NCBI GenBank assembly: GCA_963703895.1 | Contig: CAVPFX010000003.1 | Location: 372,001-436,000 of the forward strand | Source: VRUE01 sp963703895 | GTDB lineage: Bacteria; Actinomycetota; Thermoleophilia; Solirubrobacterales; 70-9 | Direction: 5' to 3' | Length of the DNA: 64,000 nt | Shown here: piece after piece, positions 33,526 through 40,761 of the stretch | Layout of the letters: each line of letters starts with the position of its first letter | Numbering within the stretch: position 1 is the first letter of the stretch | Notes under the pieces: generated by a model | Told to the model about the DNA's origin: nothing | The model's database searches: none | What the model saw: only the letters and a program-made list of their open reading frames with translations | Made by a program: the position numbers and the translations under genes

Positions 33526-34380
33526 TCAGCTGAGGCGCGCGAAGGCCGCGGACTGCGGTCGGATCTGACTGCGACTGTCGAGGTCCCCGATCGCCGCCAT
33601 CTCCCGATCGGAGAGCTCGAAATCGAAGATGTCGAAGTTCTCGCGAATCCGCTCTGGCGTCACCGACTTGGGGGTGACGACGTTGCCGCGCTGCAGGTGC
33701 CAGCGCAGGATCACCTGAGCCGGTGTCTTGCCGCGACTCCCAGCCAACCGCACGATCGTCGCGTCGAAGAGCAGCGTCCCCTGCGCGAGCGGACCCCAAG
33801 CCCCGGTGGCAATGCCACGAGCCTCGTGCCTGGTGCGCAGCTCGGCCTGTTGCAGGCGGGGGTTCAGCTCAACCTGGTTGATCGTCGGCCGGACCTCGGC
33901 CTCCCGCTCCAGCAGGTCGAGCTCCCCGAGGCCGAAGTTGGAGACTCCGATCGTGCGCGCCGCCTCCTCCCTGTGGATCCATTCAAGCGCCCGCCAGGTG
34001 TCGATGAGCCGATCCTCGGCCGAGCCCGGCCAGTGGATCAGGTAGAGATCGACGTGGTCGAGCCCGAGTCGGTCGAGGCTCGCCTCGAAAGCCGCCAGGC
34101 TCGAGTCGGGGTCCTGCTGAGCGTTCGACAGCTTGGTGGTGACGAAGTAATCCTCACGAGGCAAGTCCGAAGCAGCGAGCGCGGCCCCGACCCCTTTCTC
34201 GTTGCGATAGGCCGCGGCGGTGTCGAAGTGCCGGTAGCCGACCTCGAGCGCCAGCTCAACTGTTGCCTGGGTGTCCTCGGGGGGAACTTGGAAGAGGCCG
34301 AGACCCAACTGCGGTATCTCGATGCCATCGTGGAGCCTCAAGCCGGAGACCGTGATCTGGGCCGTGTCCATTGTTGTCAT
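33526..34380 (-). CDS. Aldo/keto reductase
   Basis: 284 residues from ATG at 34380. The (beta/alpha)8 AKR barrel is clear: GLGLFQVP, the DTAAAYRNEKGVGAAL segment with catalytic Asp and Tyr, TTKLSNAQ with catalytic Lys, VDLYLIHWPGS with catalytic His, IGVSNFGLGELD, and the C-terminal TPAQVILRWHLQRGNVVTPKSV. It reduces aldehydes or ketones with NADPH in the cytosol. It belongs to the AKR group related to 2,5-diketo-D-gluconate reductases. Confidence 0.93.
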   Translation of the reverse strand: MTTMDTAQITVSGLRLHDGIEIPQLGLGLFQVPPEDTQATVELALEVGYRHFDTAAAYRNEKGVGAALAASDLPREDYFVTTKLSNAQQDPDSSLAAFEASLDRLGLDHVDLYLIHWPGSAEDRLIDTWRALEWIHREEAARTIGVSNFGLGELDLLEREAEVRPTINQVELNPRLQQAELRTRHEARGIATGAWGPLAQGTLLFDATIVRLAGSRGKTPAQVILRWHLQRGNVVTPKSVTPERIRENFDIFDFELSDREMAAIGDLDSRSQIRPQSAAFARLS

Positions 34381-34459
34381 GATAGCTAGAAGCTGTCATG
34401 AGTAGTGCAATTTCCCTGCGCGCGACTGCCTATACCCACCCTGCGCCCGGGGAGAACCC

Positions 34460-35236
34460 TTAGCCGTCACCGGGGGAGCCAGAGAGGAGCTCGTCCAGGC
34501 TCCGCCCGCTGAGCACCGACTCGGATCGTTCGGCAACCACGTCGGAGCCCGGCTGCGCCTGCTCATCGCGACGCTTGACCAGCAGCCACTGCGGCTTCTC
34601 ACCCGGGCGAGTGCGCTGCAGGGCGAAACCGCCGCGCAGCTTCTCGCCGCGGAGGACGAAGACGGCGTGACCGCGCTCGAGCGCCTCGGGCCAGGGCACC
34701 CGACCACCCTGCTCGTAGCCGCCCCGATCCCAGACGATCACGCCGCCGCCGTCGGTCGGGCCCTCGAAGTCGTTGTGGGAGAGCGAGTGATCCTCGACCT
34801 GTACCGCGAGCCGTTTGACCGCCGGATCCATCGTCGGCCCCTTGGGCACCGCCCAAGAGCGCATCACGCCGTCGACCTCGAGCCGCAGGTCGAAGTGACG
34901 GGCGGTAGCGGCGTGCTCCTGGACGACGAAGGCGCCGGCGCTGATACCGCGGATCGCAAGCTGCTCGTGGCCCTCGGCCTTGACGCTGTCGGTGACCACC
35001 TCGGCCACCCGCGCGGCCGGCGGGCCCTCGCCCAGAAAGGCGATCAGATCCTCCACCGCCCGCTCCGGGCCCTCGGCGTGGACCAGCGCCTCGCCCTCCT
35101 CCCCGTTGCGAACCCAGCCCAGCACACCCAGCTCGCCAGCACGCTGAACAGTCGCTTCGCGGAAGCCGACCCCCTGCACCGCACCACGCACGGTCACCCG
35201 CACCGCAACCGAGCCGTCCTTTGCCTTCTTCGCCAC
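34460..35236 (-). CDS. Acylphosphatase fused to LigD-type 3'-phosphoesterase domain
   Basis: 258 residues from GTG at 35236. Residues 10-95 are a complete acylphosphatase: VRVTVRGAVQGVGFREATV with catalytic Arg26, then GWVRNGEEGEALVHAEGP with catalytic Asn44. Residues about 100-225 are the DNA ligase D 3'-phosphoesterase domain: FVVQEHAATARHFDLRLEVDG with His108, His114, Asp116 and Arg118, then SWAVPKGPTMDP and VEDHSL with His150. The spacing of these residues matches the catalytic cluster of Pseudomonas LigD. This would repair DNA 3' ends while the N-terminal domain hydrolyses acyl phosphates. I do not know of this fusion being characterised. No Ku or ligase is adjacent. The start codon lacks a good ribosome binding site. 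Confidence 0.88.
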   Translation of the reverse strand: MAKKAKDGSVAVRVTVRGAVQGVGFREATVQRAGELGVLGWVRNGEEGEALVHAEGPERAVEDLIAFLGEGPPAARVAEVVTDSVKAEGHEQLAIRGISAGAFVVQEHAATARHFDLRLEVDGVMRSWAVPKGPTMDPAVKRLAVQVEDHSLSHNDFEGPTDGGGVIVWDRGGYEQGGRVPWPEALERGHAVFVLRGEKLRGGFALQRTRPGEKPQWLLVKRRDEQAQPGSDVVAERSESVLSGRSLDELLSGSPGDG

Positions 35237-35268
35237 GCCGCCATTGTCGCGCGCCGCAGCCAAAGCCG

Positions 35269-35315
35269 TTCCGGTGCGCTTTATGTGGCCCACAGGTGCA
35301 AAAGGCGCACCGGAA
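35269..35315. repeat. 47-bp hairpin repeat, decayed copy C
   Basis: The left arm (35269-35288) is identical to copies A and B. The loop and right arm are mutated (CCCACAG, then GTGCAAAAGGCGCACCGG), so the outer 9-10 bp still pair but the inner stem is lost. The total length is still 47 bp. It lies in the 174-bp divergent promoter region between the acylphosphatase fusion and the response regulator, with no DUF559 gene attached. Confidence 0.8.
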
Positions 35316-35410
35316 GCCAGTAACGCCACCCAGCCCGCCGCCGCGCAGAGCAGGTGGCGGGGACGCGCCAGCCGAGGAGGGCATCCGCGGCGGTCGCGTA
35401 GCATCGCCTT

Positions 35411-36085
35411 GTGGAGATCCTGGTCGTCGAGGACGAGGCAGGGATCGCGGACTTCCTCGCGCGCGGGCTCGCTGCCGAGGGCTATGGCGTCAGGGTCGCC
35501 AGCGACGGAATCGAGGGAGAGAGGCTGGCGCTTGAACACGGCGTCGACCTCGTCATCCTCGACCGCATGCTGCCGGGCGCGGACGGGATCGAGGTGCTGG
35601 GGTCGATCCGGCGTGCACGGCCGGGCCTGCCGGTGATCTTGCTGACGGCGAAGGCCGAGATCGACGAGCGGGTCGAGGGGCTCGACCTCGGCGCGACTGA
35701 TTACGTCACCAAGCCCTTCTCCTTCAGGGAGCTGCTGGCCCGGGTCCGGGCTCACCTGCGCGACGCGGGCGAGGGCTCCGAGACGATTCTCGAAGCGGCC
35801 GATATCAAGCTTGACCTGATCGGCCGGGAGGCGACCCGGGGCGAGCTGCGGGTGCGACTCCCGGACCGCGAGATGGCGCTGCTCGCCTACCTGATGCGGC
35901 ACGCCGGGCGAGTCTGCACGCGGGAGGAGATCCTCGGCGCGGTCTGGGGCTACGACCACGACCCCGGCACCAACGTCGTCCAGGTCTACGTCGGCTACCT
36001 GCGTCGCAAGCTGGCGCTGCCCGGCTCGCCAGCGCCGATCGAGACCGTGCGCTCGGTCGGCTACCGCTTGCGGGACCCGGGATGA
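35411..36085 (+). CDS. OmpR-family response regulator
   Basis: 224 residues from GTG at 35411. The receiver domain has the acidic pocket (VVEDE), the phospho-acceptor Asp51 in LVILDRMLPG, LLTAKAE and the conserved Lys101 in VTKPFS. The C-terminal winged helix has the OmpR/PhoB pattern: LPDREMALLAYLMRHAGRVCTREEIL, NVVQVYVGYLRRKL and VRSVGYRLRD. Its stop overlaps the histidine kinase start, so the two form a two-component system. The membrane redox genes that follow directly are the likely target or co-transcribed set. Confidence 0.95.
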   Translation: MEILVVEDEAGIADFLARGLAAEGYGVRVASDGIEGERLALEHGVDLVILDRMLPGADGIEVLGSIRRARPGLPVILLTAKAEIDERVEGLDLGATDYVTKPFSFRELLARVRAHLRDAGEGSETILEAADIKLDLIGREATRGELRVRLPDREMALLAYLMRHAGRVCTREEILGAVWGYDHDPGTNVVQVYVGYLRRKLALPGSPAPIETVRSVGYRLRDPG

Positions 36086-37236
36086 GGCGCGCCTGGGAGA
36101 GCATGGGCCTGCGGGGCAGGCTGGCGCTCTCGATCGGCGCGATCGTCGTCGTCGCCTTCGCGGTCGTCTTCGTCGCGGTTCGGGTCCAGATGGCCGACGA
36201 GTCGTCGGTGATCGAGCGCGAGGAGGCCCGCGAGCACAACCTGCGCGAGACAGCCCCGGACGAGTCGCCGGCGCGCCCCTCGATCTCGCCGATCAGCGAT
36301 GCCCAGTCGGAGGTCGAGAAGACCTTCCTCCTGGTCGGCGGCGCGACCCTGATCGCCGCGCTCCTCGCCGGCTACCTGCTGGCGGCGCGAACCGCCTCGC
36401 CGCTGCAGCGCTTCGCCGACACCGCAGCGGAGATCGACGCCGGGGACCTGACACCCCGGCTGGATTCGAGCCCCAGCGACGCGGCCGAGCTGCGGGTCCT
36501 GGCCGAGGCCTTCAACCGCATGCTCGACCGCCTCGACCAGGCCTTCGCCAAGCAGCGCCAGTTCGTCTCCGACGCCTCGCACGAGTTGCGCAGCCCGCTG
36601 ACCGCAATCCGCGGCCAGCTCGAAGTCCTCGCCCGACAGGAGCAACCGAGCGGTGAGGAGGTGCGGCGGGTTGAGGCGGTGGCCCTGCGCGAGATGGGCA
36701 GGGTCGAACGACTGGTCGAGGACATGCTCGTGCTGGCCCGGCTCGACGAGGGCGCCGGACCGGCGCTTCGGGAGGTGCAGGCGGCGGGCTTCCTGCGCGA
36801 GCTGGCCGAGGCGTGGCAGGGCGCTGGGGTCGAGTTCGGGGACCTGGCCGAGGGAGCGATCCGGCTCGATCCCGACCTCGTCGCCCAGGTCGTGCGCAAC
36901 CTGCTCGACAATGCCCAGCGCCACGCCGGCGCCGGGGGCAAGATCCTGCTCTCCGCCCAAACGGACCGCGGCTCCCTCGTCGTTGCCGTGGACGACGCGG
37001 GGCCCGGCATCCCACCCGAGGATCGCGAGCGAGTCTTCGACCGCTTTCACCGCCGCGACTCGGCCCGCGACCGCGACTCGGGCGGCAGCGGACTCGGGCT
37101 CGGGATCGCCCGCGCGATCGTCACCGCGCACGGCGGCCGGATCTGGATCGACGGATCGCCACTCGGCGGTGCGCGGGTCAGCTTCTCCCTCCCCGGCTTC
37201 CAGCCGAAGATGAGAGATCTCTCAGCCAACGCTTAG
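36082..37236 (+). CDS. Sensor histidine kinase (HAMP, HisKA, HATPase_c)
   Basis: 384 residues. There are two transmembrane helices (about 12-34 and 82-101) with a short external loop of about 45 residues, so the sensor part is small. A HAMP domain follows (TASPLQRFADTAAEIDAGDL), then the phospho-acceptor His167 in FVSDASHELRSPLTAIRGQLEVL, and the ATPase N-box VVRNLLDNAQRHA, G1 DDAGPGIP and G2 GGSGLGLGIARAI. It pairs with the response regulator it overlaps by four bases. The signal is unknown. Confidence 0.94.
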   Translation: MRRAWESMGLRGRLALSIGAIVVVAFAVVFVAVRVQMADESSVIEREEAREHNLRETAPDESPARPSISPISDAQSEVEKTFLLVGGATLIAALLAGYLLAARTASPLQRFADTAAEIDAGDLTPRLDSSPSDAAELRVLAEAFNRMLDRLDQAFAKQRQFVSDASHELRSPLTAIRGQLEVLARQEQPSGEEVRRVEAVALREMGRVERLVEDMLVLARLDEGAGPALREVQAAGFLRELAEAWQGAGVEFGDLAEGAIRLDPDLVAQVVRNLLDNAQRHAGAGGKILLSAQTDRGSLVVAVDDAGPGIPPEDRERVFDRFHRRDSARDRDSGGSGLGLGIARAIVTAHGGRIWIDGSPLGGARVSFSLPGFQPKMRDLSANA

Positions 37237-37270
37237 CTGAGCGCAAGCGAGCGGATCGAGCATCCGCCGG

Positions 37271-37862
37271 ATGTATCGGCCGAACCGAGAGCTTCGCGAT
37301 GGGGTCGCGGGCAACGCGCGCCTGACCGGCGCCGTGGCCGCCGCCCTGCTCGTGCTTGCTCGCAGCCGAGGGCGTGACGATCCCCTTCATCGGCCCGCTG
37401 ATCGGGCCGCACGTCTTCATCGGCATGCTGCTGATCCCGCCCGTCCTGCTGAAGCTCGGCAGCACCGGCTACCGCTTCGCCCGCTACTACAGCGGCAGCC
37501 CGCCCTACAAGCAGAAGGGCCCGCCGCCGATGGTGCTGCGCCTGCTCGCACCCGGGGTCGTGCTGACGACGCTCGCCCTCTTCGGCACGGGGGTCGCGCT
37601 GCTGATCGATGGACCGCCAAGCGAGACCCTGATCTTCGCCCACAAGCTCAGCTTCATCGCCTGGTTCACGCTGATGACGCCGCACGTGCTCGGACACGTG
37701 CTCGAGGTCCCCTCGCTCGCCGCCGCCGACTGGCGCCGCGGCGGCCCGCCCGAGGCGCGGCTCGCCGGCAGTGGGCTGCGGGCGGTAACGCTGGCGAGCG
37801 CGATCCTCGCCGGCATCGCCCTGGCAGCGCTGACTATCTCCATCTCCAGGCCATGGTTCTAA
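37271..37862 (+). CDS. Four-helix heme-type membrane protein, frameshifted near the N terminus
   Basis: The N-terminal segment from ATG at 37271 reads MYRPNRELRDGVAGNARLTG and AVAAALLVL, then continues in a different frame from about 37353 as LAAEGVTIPFIGPLIGPHVFIGMLLIPPV to the stop at 37862. A single extra base near 37353 explains the break; alternatively a TTG at 37356 gives a shorter intact protein of 168 residues. The body has helices with conserved His (GPHVFIGML, FAHKLSFIAWF, TPHVLGHVLE), like cytochrome b561 or DUF4405-type proteins. It sits between the two-component system and the ApbE operon part, suggesting membrane electron transfer. Confidence 0.72.
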
Positions 37863-37919
37863 GAGATCTCTCAGGCGGCATTTATGCGGGCTTTGCTGCC
37901 CGGAGGGAGGGTGCCTGAG

Positions 37920-38306
37920 ATGGATCCGACCGAAAAGCAAGAGCGCAAGCGTCAGGCCTGGCAACGCCTGCGCGCACAGCGCCACCGAGCCAGACAACTG
38001 CGCGGGCGCGTGGTCGCGATCTCACTGATCGCCTTCGCCCTGCTCTGGGCGACCGTCTTCGTGCAGATGGCGACCGGCAACGACCCGGTCCTCGGCGGCA
38101 GATCCTCGAAGGCGGCCTCGTCAAAGCCGGCGCAGGGCATCGCCCGGCAGACGGAAGCGGAAACGGTCGAACCCGAACCGGTGGAAGCGATTGCGGAAGC
38201 GGAAAACGAATCCACCGAACTGGAAGCCGTGGAAGCCGAAATCGCCGCACAGGAAGCCGCCGAAGCGGAAACAGAACCGGCCCCGGTCACGACCAGCCAG
38301 TCGTGA
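37920..38306 (+). CDS. Single-pass membrane protein with acidic tail
   Basis: 128 residues from ATG at 37920, preceded by GGAGGGAGG. A basic N terminus (KQERKRQAWQRLRAQRHRARQLRGR) leads into one helix (VVAISLIAFALLWATVFVQMA), then about 60 residues of low-complexity Glu/Ala/Thr repeats (EAEIAAQEAAEAETEP). Orientation by the positive-inside rule places the acidic tail outside the cell. There is no recognisable domain and no flavinylation motif. It occupies the place where an FMN-binding partner of ApbE often sits. Its stop overlaps the ApbE start by four bases. Confidence 0.75.
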   Translation: MDPTEKQERKRQAWQRLRAQRHRARQLRGRVVAISLIAFALLWATVFVQMATGNDPVLGGRSSKAASSKPAQGIARQTEAETVEPEPVEAIAEAENESTELEAVEAEIAAQEAAEAETEPAPVTTSQS

Positions 38307-39241
38307 CCGGTGAAGCACATCGCTCGTTTGCCTGCTTCGGCGGCACGGTGACGATTCACGTCCTCGCCACCGAGGCCGCCCACTCCGCCGTGGCAACGGA
38401 GCAGGCGCACCGCGTCCTCCTCGATGCCCATGAGCGGCTCTCACGCTTCATTCCGGAGAGCGAGCTGAGCCGACTCAACCGCGACCCACGGGCGGCGGTA
38501 CCGGCGACGGCGCTGCTGCGCTCGCTCGCCGCGGCGGTCGCAATCGCCGGAGCCAACAGCGGCGGGCTCGTCGACGCGACCCTTCTCGGGGAGATCGAGA
38601 GCGCCGGCTATCGGGGCTCGCTCGATGGCGCCACACCGATCCCCCTCTCGGCAGCGCTGCCCAGCAGGATCAAACGCGCGCCCGCCGGCCCCAGCCCCGC
38701 CGCTCGCTGGCGCTCGGTCGGCGCCGACGAGGCCGCCGGCACGGTCGTGCGCCCGCCCGGCGTGGCGATCGACAGCGGCGGCATCGCCAAGGGCCTGCTC
38801 GCTGATCTGCTCGCTGCCGAGCTCGGCGACCACCCCGCTTTCGCGGTCGACTGCTGCGGCGACGTCCGCATCGGTGGCAGCGCCGGCCTCGAGCGCCGGG
38901 TTCGCGTCGGCGACCCCTTCGGCGGCGGGCCGATCCAGGAGCTGCGGATGAGCGATGGCGCCGCGGCGACGAGCGGCATCGGGCGGCGCTGCTGGATCAG
39001 CCCCAGCGGGCGCCCCGCCCACCACCTGCTCGACCCGAGCAGCGGCGAACCCGCCTTCACCGGCATTGTCCAGGCGACGGCGGTGGCGCCGACCGCCCTA
39101 CTGGCCGAGACCCGCGCCAAGGCGGCGCTGCTCTCGGGACCCGAGGGCGCAACCGCCTGGCTGCCACAGGGCGGCGTGCTCGTCCACGACGACGGCGAGG
39201 TCGAGACAGTCGCGGCGGGTCGGGTGCACTCGCACGCGTGA
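38303..39241 (+). CDS. apbE: FAD:protein FMN transferase (ApbE family)
   Basis: 312 residues from GTG at 38303. ApbE transfers FMN from FAD to a Thr/Ser of a target protein, with magnesium. Motifs visible are RLSRFIPESELSRLNR, the GGIAKGLLADLLA helix after IDSGG, FAVDCCGDVRIGG, and the C-terminal GRPAHHLLDPSSGEPA, with the DxxT-like QATAVAPTALLAE. No signal peptide is evident, so it is probably cytosolic or membrane-associated. It overlaps the acidic membrane protein gene and is followed by a ferric reductase-like gene, forming a membrane redox cassette. Confidence 0.93.
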   Translation: MTGEAHRSFACFGGTVTIHVLATEAAHSAVATEQAHRVLLDAHERLSRFIPESELSRLNRDPRAAVPATALLRSLAAAVAIAGANSGGLVDATLLGEIESAGYRGSLDGATPIPLSAALPSRIKRAPAGPSPAARWRSVGADEAAGTVVRPPGVAIDSGGIAKGLLADLLAAELGDHPAFAVDCCGDVRIGGSAGLERRVRVGDPFGGGPIQELRMSDGAAATSGIGRRCWISPSGRPAHHLLDPSSGEPAFTGIVQATAVAPTALLAETRAKAALLSGPEGATAWLPQGGVLVHDDGEVETVAAGRVHSHA

Positions 39242-39248
39242 TCGCCTC

Positions 39249-39848
39249 GTGAACGTCGCTCCCCACCTCTTCTGGATCACCAGCCGCGCCGCCGGCATCG
39301 CCGCGCTGCTGCTGGCCAGCGCCAGCGTCACGCTCGGGCTGATGATGAGCTCCAAGCGCAGGAGCGACGGCAAGCGCGATTTCCGCGCCCTGCACGAGGC
39401 GCTCTCGCTCGCCACCCTGGCGATGGTCGCCATCCACGGGCTCTCCCTGCTCGGCGACCGGTTCCTAAACCCCGGCCTGGCCGGCATCGCCATCCCCCTT
39501 GCCGGCCCCTACCGCCCACTCTGGACAGGAATCGGGATCGTCGCGAGCTACGGCCTGGCCGCGCTCGGGATCTCCTACTACTTCCGCAACCGCCTCGGCG
39601 CCGCCCGCTGGCGCCGCCTGCACCGACTCACCGCCGTCTTCTGGCTGCTCGCAATCGTCCACACGATCAAGGCCGGCAGCGATGCCGCCCAGCCCTGGTT
39701 CCTGATCCTCGGCGGCACCCTGGTCGCACCCGCCGCGATCCTGCTTATCTTGCGCTGGCTCTCGCGCCTGGACGAGCGGTCTCGATTACGAGCATCGTCC
39801 AATGCTCTCAGGGCCCATCGCGCGGACTCACATAATGCAGCCGTCTAA
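39249..39848 (+). CDS. Ferric reductase-like transmembrane protein
   Basis: 199 residues from GTG at 39249. Six predicted helices, with His pairs typical of the ferric-reductase/MsrQ-type b-heme domain: FRALHEALSLATLAMVAIHGLSLL and WRRLHRLTAVFWLLAIVHTIKAG. It would carry electrons across the membrane via two hemes. It lies seven bases after ApbE. The C-terminal 25 residues are hydrophilic. Together with ApbE and the DUF4405-like protein it suggests electron transfer to the cell exterior or to a periplasmic flavoprotein not encoded here. Confidence 0.88.
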   Translation: MNVAPHLFWITSRAAGIAALLLASASVTLGLMMSSKRRSDGKRDFRALHEALSLATLAMVAIHGLSLLGDRFLNPGLAGIAIPLAGPYRPLWTGIGIVASYGLAALGISYYFRNRLGAARWRRLHRLTAVFWLLAIVHTIKAGSDAAQPWFLILGGTLVAPAAILLILRWLSRLDERSRLRASSNALRAHRADSHNAAV

Positions 39849-39865
39849 TCGCCCGGGAGGGAGCC

Positions 39866-40366
39866 ATGCCGTTTCTCGTCTTTGCCGCGATCGCGCTGAT
39901 CGGCGCAGCGATCCACCGCCACCGCGACAACCAGCCGCGCAGCACCGCACGCACGCTCGAGATCTTCCTGATCTGGTGGATGGTCGTCGCGGTGGGGATC
40001 GCCGCGATCTTCGGCGCGATGTTCCACTTCTTCGACGGGCCGGACACAGCCCGCGAAATCGGCTTCAGCAACGGCGACGGCGGCTTCCAAACGGAGGTCG
40101 GCTTCGCCGACCTGGCGATCGGCGTGCTCGGCGTCCTCTGCGCCCGCTTCCGCGACGGCTTCCTGCTCGCGGCTGTGATCGCCGTCTCCATCTGTTACCT
40201 CGGCGACGCCTACGGCCACCTGCACCAGGCCGCGATCCACGACAACCACGCCCCCGACAACACCGGCCTCACGCTCTGGGCCGACTTCATCGCCCCGTTG
40301 GTCGCGATCGGCCTCTACACACTGTGGCGACGCGAGTCGAGCGGGGTCGCAAGGGTGTCGGCCTAG
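39866..40366 (+). CDS. DUF6790 family membrane protein
   Basis: 166 residues from ATG at 39866 with GGGAGG upstream. Four helices are predicted. The segment LEIFLIWWMVVAVGIAAIFGAMFHFF, then EIGFSNGDGGFQTEVGFADLAIGVLGVLCARF and YLGDAYGHLHQ, matches DUF6790 as I know it. No function is established. It follows the redox cassette by 17 bp and may be co-transcribed. Confidence 0.83.
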   Translation: MPFLVFAAIALIGAAIHRHRDNQPRSTARTLEIFLIWWMVVAVGIAAIFGAMFHFFDGPDTAREIGFSNGDGGFQTEVGFADLAIGVLGVLCARFRDGFLLAAVIAVSICYLGDAYGHLHQAAIHDNHAPDNTGLTLWADFIAPLVAIGLYTLWRRESSGVARVSA

Positions 40367-40421
40367 CGCCCGTGTGTACCTGCTGTCGGGCTGTCCGATG
40401 TCACAGTACGCTTGCGTGGCA

Positions 40422-40760
40422 ATGACGGAGATCGAGTTGATCTTGGAGATCCCGGCAACCGAAGACGGTCCGAGCGAGTACCCGGACGCGGCCCTGCTGC
40501 CGTGGGCCGGCGGAATCGGCCGCACGCAGGGACTCGATGGAGAGGAGTTCCTGCAGCTGGCGGTCCTCGTCGGGGCACCCTCGGTGCGGATCCTCCGCAC
40601 ATGGCTGCTCACGCGGGCCGAGCGTATGAAGCAATCGCGCGTCGTCTGGGAGGGGCAGACGTACGAGGGCTACACACCGAAGGAGATCGAACGGCTCGTC
40701 AGACTGCTCGAGCGGCGCACCGGCGGCGAGCCAGACCCCGCCGCCGAGAGCGAAGATTGA
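40422..40760 (+). CDS. Hypothetical acidic protein
   Basis: 112 residues from ATG at 40422; GTG at 40374 and ATG at 40398 are in-frame alternatives. It is acidic, with a central pattern LDGEEFLQLAVLVGAPSVRILRTWLLTRAERM and a C-terminal helix PKEIERLVRLLERRTGG. It has no recognised domain. It ends two bases before the convergent pentapeptide-repeat gene ends. Codon use is normal for the genome. Confidence 0.6.
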   Translation: MTEIELILEIPATEDGPSEYPDAALLPWAGGIGRTQGLDGEEFLQLAVLVGAPSVRILRTWLLTRAERMKQSRVVWEGQTYEGYTPKEIERLVRLLERRTGGEPDPAAESED

Positions 40761-40761
40761 G

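Noticed and set aside
34370..34405. Direct repeat TGTCATGA around the aldo/keto reductase start as an operator
   Set aside because: Two 8-bp copies one of which covers the start codon; too short to support without comparative data.
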